A stretch of 64,000 bases of DNA from Rhodospirillales bacterium (lineage in GTDB: Bacteria; Pseudomonadota; Alphaproteobacteria; Reyranellales; Reyranellaceae): assembly GCA_016699855.1 (NCBI GenBank), contig CP064988.1, positions 2,880,501-2,944,500 of the forward strand. The letters are read 5' to 3'. The notes beneath the pieces are model-generated. The model saw only the letters and a program-made list of their open reading frames with translations, was not told the origin of the DNA and did no database searches. Shown here one piece after another: positions 1 to 8,414 of the stretch (position 1 is the first letter of the stretch; each line of letters opens with the position of its first letter). The position numbers were made by a program, and so were the translations under genes.

Positions 1-63
1 GTAGCCGATCCCCTTGGATCCGCCCGTGATCAGGACGCTTTTGCCGGCCAGACGCAGGTCCAT
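1..63 (-). CDS. SDR-family oxidoreductase, N-terminal fragment
   Basis: Only the first 21 codons lie in the window; the gene runs off the left edge. The reverse strand reads from an ATG at 63-61 into a short strand followed by T-G-G-S-K-G-I-G, the glycine-rich nucleotide-binding turn of classical short-chain dehydrogenases (TGxxxGxG). A GGAGGAAC ribosome-binding site sits six bases upstream of the ATG, which fixes the start. The substrate cannot be inferred. It is divergent from the small hypothetical gene at 214. Confidence 0.8.
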   Translation of the reverse strand, partial: MDLRLAGKSVLITGGSKGIGY

Positions 64-213
64 GTCGTTCCTCCATGGCGCGTGATCGCGCCGATTGATC
101 GATTGACGGGCGGAGAGTGCCCTTCGAAGCGCGGAACGGCCAGTCTTTGCACGATCATGACGAAGGGTGTGCGCCGGTCGCATAGCGGTCTTGTGGAAAG
201 CGAGGTGGCGCTC

Positions 214-534
214 ATGGTGCGGCGCACCATATCGTTTGTGTGCCCGCAGACGATCGTTAGAATCCACGCGCGGCACGGGAGGAGCCGCCCAACCTCGATC
301 CATTGGAGGTTGGAAAGGCTCCGCATCGACACTCTCAGCGAACTCGAAGCCGCCATGCGGGAAGGCCGGCCGGTCGTTCCGACCGCCGAACTGCGCCGCG
401 CCATCGAGGCCCAGGCGCGCATCGCGCGCGCGCGGCTCATCGGCGACGCCTTCAAGGCCGCCTTCAAGGCCATCACCGGTCAGGGCCCTTGGGTCATTCC
501 GGCCGGCCGCGTCGACGTCGTGCGCGGTCATTAG
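214..534 (+). CDS. hypothetical small basic protein
   Basis: A 106-residue product I do not recognise. The ATG at 214 follows GAGG with a normal gap, although the frame stays open upstream to a GTG at 82. The first ~35 residues are arginine-rich and low in recognisable structure. The C-terminal ~70 residues contain PTAELRRAIEAQARIARARL followed by an amphipathic A/K/F-rich helix, resembling the small helical proteins often found beside DUF1127 genes in alphaproteobacteria. A shorter protein starting at the internal ATG near 355 is possible. It lies 65 bp upstream of the DUF1127 gene on the same strand. Confidence 0.45.
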   Translation: MVRRTISFVCPQTIVRIHARHGRSRPTSIHWRLERLRIDTLSELEAAMREGRPVVPTAELRRAIEAQARIARARLIGDAFKAAFKAITGQGPWVIPAGRVDVVRGH

Positions 535-599
535 CGCCGCCTAGACGCGCTTCGCGTTCCCTGCCCGATCAACATCAACCGTTCCACGGGTGAGCCCCC

Positions 600-830
600 A
601 TGTCCGCTTCGACCCTGACCTCTCTGTCCGCGGCCTCGCTGTCCGCGCCATCGATGGACCGTGCGGCATCCGCCGCGCGGCCGTCGCTCCGTAGCATCCT
701 CGCGACATGGCGTCGCCGCGTCCGCGAGCGCGACGAGCTGGCGCGGATGGACGCGCGCGAGCGCAGGGACATCGGTGTCACCGACGCCGATGTCGCGATG
801 GAGATTTCCAAGCCGGCCTGGCGCGCCTGA
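600..830 (+). CDS. DUF1127 (YjiS-like) small protein
   Basis: A 76-residue product. Residues ~34-76 match the DUF1127 pattern: a WRRR basic stretch, then RDELARMDARERRDIGVTDA, and a final KPAW. The first ~30 residues are Ser/Ala-rich and variable, as is common in the family. Members in alphaproteobacteria are short arginine-rich proteins; several have been linked to RNA turnover, phosphate and carbon metabolism. Nothing in the sequence defines the role here. A perfect 28-bp palindrome lies 24 bp after the stop codon. Confidence 0.88.
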   Translation: MSASTLTSLSAASLSAPSMDRAASAARPSLRSILATWRRRVRERDELARMDARERRDIGVTDADVAMEISKPAWRA

Positions 831-853
831 GGCGCGTCTTCCTTGATGTACCG

Positions 854-881
854 CTGGACCGATCCGACCGGATCGGTCCAG
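854..881. repeat. perfect 28-bp palindrome after the DUF1127 gene
   Basis: Two 13-base arms, CTGGACCGATCCG and its exact reverse complement, flank only two bases (AC). As RNA it would form a long stem with a small loop, but no T-run follows, so it is not a standard intrinsic terminator. As DNA it could be an operator or a bidirectional processing or termination element between the DUF1127 gene and the formate dehydrogenase operon. Confidence 0.7.
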
Positions 882-961
882 TGGCCACCGCGCCGCGTCA
901 AAAACGGCCACTCACTGCCATCGTTCCCCGCATTCCGCTGATCAATATTTCGCGCGCGCGC

Positions 962-991
962 TTGAACCGCGCGACGCCCCCAGCGTAAGAT
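962..991 (+). promoter_or_regulatory. candidate promoter of the fdo-sel operon
   Basis: TTGAAC at 962-967 and TAAGAT at 986-991 are 18 bases apart, a plausible but imperfect sigma-70-type pair about 120 bp upstream of the fdoG start. The intervening leader contains a hairpin (1005-1025). This is a weak sequence-only prediction in GC-rich DNA. Confidence 0.3.
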
Positions 992-1004
992 TTGCCCAAC
1001 GAAA

Positions 1005-1025
1005 CGGCGCCGATGGAAGGCGCCG
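1005..1025 (+). promoter_or_regulatory. leader hairpin upstream of fdoG
   Basis: CGGCGCC and its exact complement GGCGCCG flank a 7-base loop (GATGGAA), giving a 7-bp all-GC stem in the predicted leader of the formate dehydrogenase operon. No T-run follows it and it does not cover the ribosome-binding site (GAGGGAGTGA at 1099-1108). I do not recognise a known riboswitch class. Confidence 0.4.
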
Positions 1026-1111
1026 ACGGGGAGACGGAACGGCGCGCCGGTCGAAGTTCCGGCATGTGTCGTCAGCGAACGCCTCCTCCGTCGTTGCGAG
1101 GGAGTGAACGC

Positions 1112-4100
1112 ATGGGTGTCGTGAATGTCACCCGGCGCGGCTTGTTCAGGATGACCGGAGCCGCCGTCGGCGCTTCGACCCTGACCGCGCTGGGATTCTC
1201 GCCCGCCGGGGCGCAGGGCGCGGTGCGCGCCTTCAAGCTCGAACGCACATCCGAGACCCGCAACACCTGCCCGTACTGCTCGGTCGGTTGCGGCGTCATC
1301 ATGTATTCGACCGGAGACCGGGCGAAGAACGTGAAGGGCGCCATCGTCCACATCGAGGGCGATCCCGACCATCCGACCAACCGCGGCACGCTGTGCCCGA
1401 AGGGCGCGGGCCTGCTCGACTTCATCAACGCCAAGACCCGCCTGCAGTACCCCGAGTACCGCGCGCCGGGGTCGAAGGAATGGAAGCGCATCGGCTGGGA
1501 CGAGGCGATCGACAAGGTCGCGCGCCACGTCAAGGCCGACCGCGACGCCAACTTCGTCGCCAAGAACGCCGACGGCCAGACGGTGAACCGCTGGACGACC
1601 ACCGGCTTCCTGGCGGCGTCGGCGACCACCAACGAGACGGCGTGGGCGACGTACAAGACAGTCCGCTCGATGGGGATGCTGGTCTTCGATAATCAAGCGA
1701 GGGTTTGACACGGTCCGACGGTGTCCAGTTTGGGCCCGACTTTCGGACGCGGCGCGATGACGAACCTCTGGGCGGATATCAAGAACACCGACCTGGTGGT
1801 GATCATGGGCGGCAACGCCGCCGAGGCCCATCCCTGCGGCTTCAAGTGGGTGACGGAGGCCAAGCACAACAAGGGCGCCAAGCTGATCGTCGTCGATCCG
1901 CGCTTCACGCGCTCGGCGGCGATGTCGGACCTGTTCATCCAGATCCGGCCGGGCAGCGACATCGCGTTCCTGGGCGGCGTCATCAAGTACCTGCTGGACA
2001 ACGACAAGATCCAGAAGGAGTACGTCCAGAACTACACCAACGTGCCGTACATCGTGCGCGAGGACTTCAAGTTCGAGGACGGGCTGTTCTCGGGTTACGA
2101 CGCGGCCAAGCGCGACTACAACCGCGCGAGCTGGGAGTACGAGTTCGGCGACGACGGCTTCGTGAAGTCCGACCCGACGCTGCAGCATCCGCGCTGCGTC
2201 TACCAGCTCATGAAGGCGCACTACCAGCGCTACACGCCGGCCATGGTCGAGCGCATCACCGGCGCGCCGCAGGACAAGTTCCTCGAGGCGTGCAAGCTGA
2301 TCGCCGAGACGTCGTCGCCGCAGAAGGTGATGACGTCGATGTACGCGCTGGGCTGGACCCAGCACTCCAAGGGCTCGCAGAACATCCGCGCGATGGCGAT
2401 GATCCAGCTGCTGCTGGGCAACATCGGCCTCGCCGGCGGCGGCATGAACGCGCTGCGCGGGCACTCCAACATCCAGGGGCTCACCGACATCGGGCTGATG
2501 AGCAACCTGATCCCGGGCTACCTCACGCTGCCGAACGAGCGCGAGGGCGACCTGGCGACCTACATGAAGCCGCGCGGCTTCAAACCGCTGCGTCCCGGCC
2601 AGACCAGCTTCTGGCAGAACTACGACAAGTTCTTCGTCTCCTTCATGAAGGCGATGTGGGGCGGCGCGGCGACCAAGGAGAACGATTGGGCCTACGACTA
2701 CCTGCCCAAGCTCGACGTGCCGGCCTACGACGTGCTGCGCGCCTTCGAGCTGATGCACCAGGGCAAGGTGAACGGCTATTTCTGCCAGGGCTTCACCCCC
2801 CTGATGTCGTTCCCCAACCGCAAGAAGATCACCACGGCGCTCGCGAAGCTGAAGTTCCTCGTCGTGATGGACCCGCTCGCCACCGAGACGAGCGAGTTCT
2901 GGAAGAACTACGGCGAGCACAACGACGTGAAGACCGAGGACATCAAGACCGAGGTGTTCCGTCTGCCGACGACGGTGTTCGCCGAGGAGAACGGCTCGCT
3001 GACCAACTCCGGCCGCTGGCTGCAGTGGCACTGGAAGGCCGCCGAGCCGCCGGGCGAGGCGATCGCCGACATCGACATCATGGCGCGCCTGTTCCTCAAG
3101 GTGCGCGAGCTCTACGCCAAGGAGGGCGGCGCGTTCGCGGATCCGATCCTCAAGCTCGACTGGGCGTACGCGAACCCGGCCGCGCCGCAGCCGGAGGAGC
3201 TGGCGCGCGAGATCAACGGCCGCGCGATCGCCAACATCCCCGATCCGCGCGACGCCACGCGGGTCGCCATGGCCAAGGGCACGCTGCTCAACGGCTTCGG
3301 CGAGCTGCGGGCCGACGGCACGACGGCCTGCGGCTGCTGGATCTACTCCGGCTGCTGGACCGAGCGCGGCAACCAGATGGCGCGGCGCGACGCGACGGAT
3401 CCGGGCGGGCTCGGCGCGACCCCGAACTGGGCGTGGTCGTGGCCGGCCAACCGCCGCATCCTCTACAACCGCGCCTCCGCCGACGTCGCCGGCAAGCCGT
3501 GGAACGACAAGCAGAAGCAGGTCTGGTGGAACGGCGAGCGCTGGACCGGCTACGACGTGCCCGACTACGGTCCGCTGGTGAAGCCGGAGGCCGGCGTCGG
3601 TCCGTTCATCATGAACCAGGAGGGCACGGCGCGGCTGTTCACGCGCGCCGGGCTGCGCGACGGACCCTTCCCGGAGCACTACGAGCCGTTCGAGGCGCCG
3701 GTGAAGAACGCGCTGCACCCGAACGTCGGCCCCAATCCGGTGGCGCGGGTGTTCAAGGGCGACATGGAGGTGTTCGGCAAGGCCGAGGACTTCCCTTACG
3801 TCGCCACGACCTACCGCCTGACCGAGCATTTCCACTTCTGGTCGAAGCACACGCGATCCAACGCGGTGACGCAGCCGGAGGAGTTCATCGAGCTCGGCGA
3901 GGAGCTGGCCAAGGAGAAGGGGATCGCCAGCGGCGACCTGATCGAGGTCCGCTCCAACCGCGGCCGCGTCAAGGCCGTCGCCGTCGTCACCAAGCGCATC
4001 AAGGCGCTGAAGATCGACGGCAAGCCCGTCCACACCGTCGGCATCCCGCTGCACTGGGGGTTCACCGGCGAGACCAAGCGGGGCTTCGGCTGCAACCAGC

Positions 4101-4192
4101 TGACGCCCTACGTCGGAGACGCGAACATCGAGACGCCGGAGTACAAGGCGTTCCTGGTGGACGTGAAGAAACTCGGCCGGGCCACGGCGTAG
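1112..4192 (+). CDS. fdoG: selenocysteine-containing formate dehydrogenase, major (alpha) subunit
   Basis: Catalytic subunit of a respiratory, membrane-anchored formate dehydrogenase (FDH-N/FDH-O type) that oxidises formate to CO2 at a Mo/W-bis-MGD centre. The frame is interrupted only by TGA at 1706-1708, which I read as selenocysteine (Sec199); E. coli FdnG has Sec196. Flanking residues NQARV-U-HGPTVSSLGPTFGRG match the E. coli enzymes almost exactly, and homology continues on both sides. Read through, the product is 1026 aa against about 1015 in E. coli. A twin-arginine signal (T7-R8-R9-G-L-F-R) indicates folded export by Tat. The [4Fe-4S] cysteines are C53, C56, C60 and C95. The ATG at 1112 follows a GAGGGAGTGA site. 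It is the first gene of the island; fdoH starts 13 bp after the stop. Confidence 0.96.
1706..1748 (+). promoter_or_regulatory. bacterial SECIS element at the recoded UGA
   Basis: The UGA at 1706-1708 is followed directly by a hairpin. A perfect 6-bp lower stem pairs 1713-1718 with 1743-1748. An upper stem pairs 1720-1721 with 1736-1737 and 1723-1726 with 1732-1735, leaving U1722 bulged. The apical loop is A-G-U-U-U (1727-1731). Counting the U of UGA as 1, the bulged U is position 17 and the loop G-U is 23-24, the positions recognised by SelB in E. coli fdhF-type SECIS elements. This directs selenocysteine insertion rather than termination. Confidence 0.93.
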
Positions 4193-4205
4193 GAGGGAGG
4201 CGACC

Positions 4206-5105
4206 ATGAGCAGTCTTCAATCCCTCGACCTGCGCCGCCGCTCGGCGACCACCACGCCGCCGCCGGGCCAGCGCGAGTCGACCGAGATCGCCAAGCTGAT
4301 CGACGTGTCGCGCTGCATCGGCTGCAAGGCCTGCCAGGTGGCGTGCCTGCAGTGGAACGACCTGCGCGAGGAGGTCGGCGTCAACGTCGGCGTCTACGAC
4401 AACCCGCACGACCTGACGGAGAACACGTGGACGCTGATGCGCTTCACGGAGATCGACGTCGACGGGCGCTTCGAATGGCTGATCCGCAAGGACGGCTGCA
4501 TGCACTGCGACGATCCGGGCTGCCTCAAGGCCTGCCCGTCGCCGGGCGCGATCGTGCAGTACAAGAACGGCATCGTCGACTTCGTCTCCGAGAACTGCAT
4601 CGGCTGCGGCTACTGCGTGAAGGGCTGCCCCTTCAACATCCCGCGCATCTCGAAGAAGGACCAGAAGGCGTACAAGTGCACGCTGTGCTCCGACCGCGTC
4701 GCGGTCGGGCAGGCGCCGGCATGCGCCAAGGTCTGCCCGACCCAGGCGATCACCTTCGGCACCAAGAAGGACATGGTCGCGTGGGCCGACAAGCGGATCG
4801 TCGACCTCAAGTCGCGCGGCTACAAGAACGCGGGGCTCTACGATCCCAAGGGCGTCGGCGGCACGCACGTGATGTACGTGCTCAAGCACGCCGACCAGCC
4901 GCAGATCTACGCCAACCTGCCGAAGGATCCGAAGATCAGCCCGCTAGTCGAGCTGTGGAAGGGCGTCGCCAAGCCGGTGGCGCTGGCCGGCGTGGCGATG
5001 GCCGCGCTGGTCGGCTTCTTCCACTACGTCACGCACGGACCCAACGAGGTCCAGGCGGAGGACGAGGACGCGGCCCGGGCCGCGCGCGACCGCGAGGCCG
5101 CCTGA
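4206..5105 (+). CDS. fdoH: formate dehydrogenase iron-sulfur (beta) subunit
   Basis: Electron-transfer subunit carrying electrons from the Mo/W-Sec site to the membrane cytochrome b. The 299-aa product (E. coli FdnH 294) contains four ferredoxin-type cysteine clusters: C37-IGC-KAC-QVAC, then CMHCDDPGCLKAC, CIGCGYCVKGC, and CTLC...ACAKVC. These are enough for four [4Fe-4S] clusters. One C-terminal hydrophobic segment (VALAGVAMAALVGFFHYV, about residues 259-276) anchors it in the inner membrane, as in E. coli. There is no signal peptide of its own; in this family it is exported together with the Tat-targeted alpha subunit. The ATG follows a GGAGGGAGG site. Confidence 0.96.
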   Translation: MSSLQSLDLRRRSATTTPPPGQRESTEIAKLIDVSRCIGCKACQVACLQWNDLREEVGVNVGVYDNPHDLTENTWTLMRFTEIDVDGRFEWLIRKDGCMHCDDPGCLKACPSPGAIVQYKNGIVDFVSENCIGCGYCVKGCPFNIPRISKKDQKAYKCTLCSDRVAVGQAPACAKVCPTQAITFGTKKDMVAWADKRIVDLKSRGYKNAGLYDPKGVGGTHVMYVLKHADQPQIYANLPKDPKISPLVELWKGVAKPVALAGVAMAALVGFFHYVTHGPNEVQAEDEDAARAARDREAA

Positions 5106-5113
5106 CCGCGGCG

Positions 5114-5144
5114 CGCGGCGGCCGCCTGCGGGCGGCCCGCCGCG
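5114..5144 (+). promoter_or_regulatory. very stable hairpin between fdoH and fdoI
   Basis: CGCGGCGGCCGCC (5114-5126) pairs with GGCGGCCCGCCGCG (5131-5144) with one bulged base, closing a TGCG loop of the stable UNCG tetraloop type. It lies just after the fdoH stop and no T-run follows. It more likely stabilises the upstream mRNA or modulates read-through into fdoI than terminates fully. Confidence 0.55.
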
Positions 5145-5186
5145 TCCGCCGCGATCCGCGTCCTGAACCACGGGGGAAACGGCTCC

Positions 5187-5822
5187 ATGGCCGACGACCG
5201 CAAGAACATCATCGACCGCTACACCGCCGGCGCGCGGCTCAACTACTGGATCAACGCGATCCTCATGATCTGCCTTGCCCTGTCGGTCATGGCGCTGTTC
5301 CATCCGTCGCTGTTCTTCCTCACCGAGCTGTTCGGCGGCGGCGTCTGGACGCGCATCCTGCATCCGTGGATGGGCGTGCTGGCGATGCTCAGCTTCCTCG
5401 GGCTGTTCGTGCGCTTCTTCAAGTTCAACCTCTGGAACCGCGACGACAGCGCCTGGATGCGCAACGTCAACCACGTCGTCGCCGGCCGCGAGGACAAGGT
5501 GCCGGAGGCCGGCAAGTACAACGCCGGCCAGAAGCTGGTGTTCTGGTCGATGTCGGTGCTCACCATCCTGCTGCTGACCAGCGGGCTGGCCCTGTGGGAC
5601 TCGCAGTTCGGCCACCTGACCACGGTCGACCAGAAGCGCCTCGCCGCCGTCGTGCACGCGCTGTCGGCGGTGGTGCTGATCTCGGTGGTGATCGTCCACG
5701 TCTACGCCGCGATCTGGGTGCATGGCACGATCCGCGGCATGACGCGCGGCTCGGTCACCGGCGGCTGGGCGTGGCGCCACCACCGCAAGTGGCTGCGCGA
5801 GGAGGTCCGCAAGGCCGATTGA
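5187..5822 (+). CDS. fdoI: formate dehydrogenase cytochrome b556 (gamma) subunit
   Basis: Integral membrane di-haem cytochrome b that passes electrons from FdoH to the quinone pool. The 211-aa product (E. coli FdnI 217) has four hydrophobic segments, near residues 17-40, 53-73, 113-134 and 151-176, with histidines in membrane-proximal positions (HPWMG, VVHALS, IVHVYAAIWVHG) suited to haem ligation. It carries the family's YTAGARLNYWINA opening. A GGGGGAA site precedes the ATG. It is separated from fdoH by 81 bp holding a strong hairpin. Confidence 0.94.
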   Translation: MADDRKNIIDRYTAGARLNYWINAILMICLALSVMALFHPSLFFLTELFGGGVWTRILHPWMGVLAMLSFLGLFVRFFKFNLWNRDDSAWMRNVNHVVAGREDKVPEAGKYNAGQKLVFWSMSVLTILLLTSGLALWDSQFGHLTTVDQKRLAAVVHALSAVVLISVVIVHVYAAIWVHGTIRGMTRGSVTGGWAWRHHRKWLREEVRKAD

Positions 5823-5923
5823 CACGGCCGCGCGGCGCCCGATCATCCTCCCATGCAGATTGATCCGTCTCCCGCCGCCGCGCGGGCCGCGACCACGCGT
5901 CCCCCGCGCGCAGGCCGGCCGCG

Positions 5924-6886
5924 ATGAGCCTCAAGGGCCGCGTCGTTCCCGAGCCGGTCGATGTCGGCCAGATGGCGCCGCCGATCTACGCGCGCCTGCC
6001 GGACGTCGCCGGGCTCTTCGCGGCGCGCGCTGCGCGGCTCGACACGCTCGCGCCGGGCAATCCGCTGGAGCCGTTCCTGCGCTTCGTCGCGGCGGTCGCC
6101 CGCGCCCAGCACGCCGCCGCCGGCCGGCTGCCGGCCGGAACGCTCCCCGGCGCCGACCACATCGCGTTCTGCAAGGCGCACGAGTTCGCGCCGCTCGACC
6201 GGCTGACCTGGAAGCGCGATCCGTCCTTCCTCGCCGCCGCGCGCGCGGTCGCGCGCGAACTCGACGGCGTGGACATGCCCGCGCCGGCGCGCGCCGCGCT
6301 CGACGCCTTCGCGGCGCGCGACGACGCCTCGGTCGAGGCGCTGGCCGACCGCGCGCTGCGCGGCGCCTGCGAGCGCTGGGAGCACGCCGAGACTCCGTTC
6401 GTCGGCGCCGCGCTGGAGCTGCACTGGACGCGGATGGCGGCGCTGCTCGACCTCGCCGACGTGGCGCCGCTGGCGGCGCGCAACCTGTGTCCGGTGTGCG
6501 GCTCGCATCCCGTGGCCTCGGTGATCGAGACGGCGCAGGGCCGCCAGGGCTCGCGCTTCCTGTGCTGCCCGCTGTGCCAGACGCGCTGGAACTACACGCG
6601 CGTGCAATGCGCGCATTGCGAGGGCTCGAAGGGCGTCGCCTACCAGAGCCTCGAGGGCGCCGCCAGGGCGGTGCGCGCGGAGACCTGCGACGAGTGCCGC
6701 TCCTACACCAAGATCCTCTACCACGAGGAGGATCCCGCGCTCGATCCGGTGGCCGACGACCTCGCGACCGTGACGCTCGACATCCTCGTCTCGGAGGGCG
6801 GCTGGGCGCGCGCCTGCGCCAGTCCCTACCTCTCGCCCGATCCCGACGAGGCCGACGCGGAGCCGCTGTCGCCGGCGTCGCCGTAG
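5924..6886 (+). CDS. fdhE: formate dehydrogenase accessory protein FdhE
   Basis: Cytoplasmic rubredoxin-like chaperone needed for maturation of respiratory Sec-formate dehydrogenases. At 320 aa it is close to E. coli FdhE (309). The C-terminal half has the diagnostic paired cysteines CPVC, CCPLC, CAHC and CDEC, with the surrounding NLCPVCGSHPVAS and RWNYTRVQCAHCE typical of the family. These cysteines bind iron in the E. coli protein. The start chosen is the ATG at 5924, about 100 bp after fdoI. Its place between the structural genes and selA fits a dedicated maturation role. Confidence 0.94.
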   Translation: MSLKGRVVPEPVDVGQMAPPIYARLPDVAGLFAARAARLDTLAPGNPLEPFLRFVAAVARAQHAAAGRLPAGTLPGADHIAFCKAHEFAPLDRLTWKRDPSFLAAARAVARELDGVDMPAPARAALDAFAARDDASVEALADRALRGACERWEHAETPFVGAALELHWTRMAALLDLADVAPLAARNLCPVCGSHPVASVIETAQGRQGSRFLCCPLCQTRWNYTRVQCAHCEGSKGVAYQSLEGAARAVRAETCDECRSYTKILYHEEDPALDPVADDLATVTLDILVSEGGWARACASPYLSPDPDEADAEPLSPASP

Positions 6887-7019
6887 GCCCGCCCGTGTCC
6901 GCTCGACGTGGTCGCGCGGCGGGCGCGAGTCGCCTCCCGCGGCGGGTCGGTCTAGACTGGGCGTCGACGAGAGAATCCTCCGCGGGCCCGCGCCCGCCGT
7001 CTCGCGTGACGAGCGACCG

Positions 7020-8414
7020 ATGACTTCAGAGCCCTCCCGACTGCCCGCCGTGGACCGCGTCCTCAACGACGCCGCGATGCGCGACCCGATCGAGCGCCAC
7101 GGCCGCGCGCCCGCGACCGACGCCGTGCGCGCCGCGCTGGCCGATCTGCGCGCCGCGCGCGCGACCGCCGACGCCGCCGGCGTGGCGGCGCTGGCGGCGC
7201 GCCGGCTCGACGCCGAGATGGCGCCGTCGCAGCGGCCGATGATCAACCTCACCGGCACCGTGCTGCACACCAATCTCGGCCGCGCGGTGCTGGCCGACGA
7301 GGCGATCGCGGCGATGGACGCGGTGCTGCGCGCGCCGTCGAACCTCGAGTACGACGTCGCCGGCGGGAAGCGCGGCGAGCGCGACGAGCACGTGCGCGGC
7401 TGGTTGCGCCGGCTGACCGGCGCCGAGGACGCGATCGTCGTCAACAACAACGCCGCCGCCGTGGTGCTGGTGCTGAACACGCTGGCGCTGGGCCGCGAGG
7501 TGCCGGTGTCGCGCGGCGAGCTGATCGAGATCGGCGGCGCCTTCCGCATGCCCGACATCATGGCGCGCGCCGGCTGCCGGCTGGTCGAGATCGGCACCAC
7601 CAACCGCACGCATCTACGCGACTACGACGGCGCCGTCGGCGCCGACACCGCGATGTTGATGAAGGTGCATCCCTCGAACTACGCCGTGGTCGGCTTCACG
7701 ACGGCGGTGCCGGAGCGCGAGATCGCGGCGCTGGCCCGGTCGAAGGGCCTGCCGTTCGTCAACGATCTCGGCAGCGGCCAGCTCGTCGACCTCGGGCGCT
7801 GGGGTCTGCCGCGCGAACCGACCGTGCGCGAGGCGATCGCCGACGGCGCCGATCTGGTGACGTTCAGCGGCGACAAGCTGCTGGGCGGGCCGCAATGCGG
7901 CCTGATCGTCGGCCGCAAGGACCTCGTGGCGAAGCTGGCGAAGAACCCGCTGAAGCGCGCGCTGCGGCTGGACAAGGGCCGGCTGGCGGCGTTGGAGGCG
8001 ACGCTGCGCCTCTACGCCGACCCCGACCGGCTGGCCGCGCGCCTGCCGACCCTGCGGATGCTGACGCGTCCGACGGCCGAGATCGAGGCGGTGGCGGCGC
8101 GGATAGCGCCGGCCGTCGCGGCGGCGCTGGCGGGAGCGGCCGATGTCGCGATCGACGTCTGCCACAGCCAGATCGGCAGCGGCGCGCTGCCGGTCGACCG
8201 GCTGGAGAGCCGCTGCCTGTCGCTGCGGCCGCGCGCCGGCGCGGACGGCAAGCGCGGCGGCGGCGCGGTCGACCGGATCGCGGCGGCGTTCCGCGCCCTG
8301 CCGGTGCCGGTGATCGGCCGCGTCGAGGACGGCGCGCTGCGCTTCGACCTGCGCTGCCTCGAGGACGAGGCCGGCTTCACGGCGCAGCTCGCGCATCTGC
8401 GGATCGGCGCATGA
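7020..8414 (+). CDS. selA: L-seryl-tRNA(Sec) selenium transferase
   Basis: PLP enzyme that converts Ser-tRNA(Sec) to Sec-tRNA(Sec) using selenophosphate. The 464-aa product has the family length (E. coli 463). The PLP lysine is K286 in FSGDKLLGGPQCG, matching E. coli K295. Other SelA blocks are INLTGTVLHTNLGRA, AGGKRGERDEHV and VNDLGSGQLVDL. A 133-bp gap separates it from fdhE. Its stop overlaps the next ATG in an ATGA, indicating translational coupling to the Sel1-repeat gene. Confidence 0.97.
   Translation: MTSEPSRLPAVDRVLNDAAMRDPIERHGRAPATDAVRAALADLRAARATADAAGVAALAARRLDAEMAPSQRPMINLTGTVLHTNLGRAVLADEAIAAMDAVLRAPSNLEYDVAGGKRGERDEHVRGWLRRLTGAEDAIVVNNNAAAVVLVLNTLALGREVPVSRGELIEIGGAFRMPDIMARAGCRLVEIGTTNRTHLRDYDGAVGADTAMLMKVHPSNYAVVGFTTAVPEREIAALARSKGLPFVNDLGSGQLVDLGRWGLPREPTVREAIADGADLVTFSGDKLLGGPQCGLIVGRKDLVAKLAKNPLKRALRLDKGRLAALEATLRLYADPDRLAARLPTLRMLTRPTAEIEAVAARIAPAVAAALAGAADVAIDVCHSQIGSGALPVDRLESRCLSLRPRAGADGKRGGGAVDRIAAAFRALPVPVIGRVEDGALRFDLRCLEDEAGFTAQLAHLRIGA

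Noticed and set aside
854..881. Standard intrinsic terminator for the DUF1127 gene
   Set aside because: The stem is strong but no T-run follows on either strand, and the loop is only two bases.
1706..1708. TGA read as a premature stop or as evidence for a pseudogene
   Set aside because: Homology continues without a gap on both sides, the SECIS hairpin is present, and selA, selB and tRNA-Sec are encoded next to it.
575..4207. A 1210-codon open frame on the minus strand across the formate dehydrogenase gene
   Set aside because: It is antisense to fdoG, rich in His/Arg/Val/Leu as expected from reading GC-rich codons backwards, and has no recognisable domain. The plus-strand protein matches a known enzyme throughout.
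1705..4209. A long second frame on the plus strand over fdoG
   Set aside because: It is the same region in the wrong frame; the product is Arg/Gly-rich and unlike any protein family.
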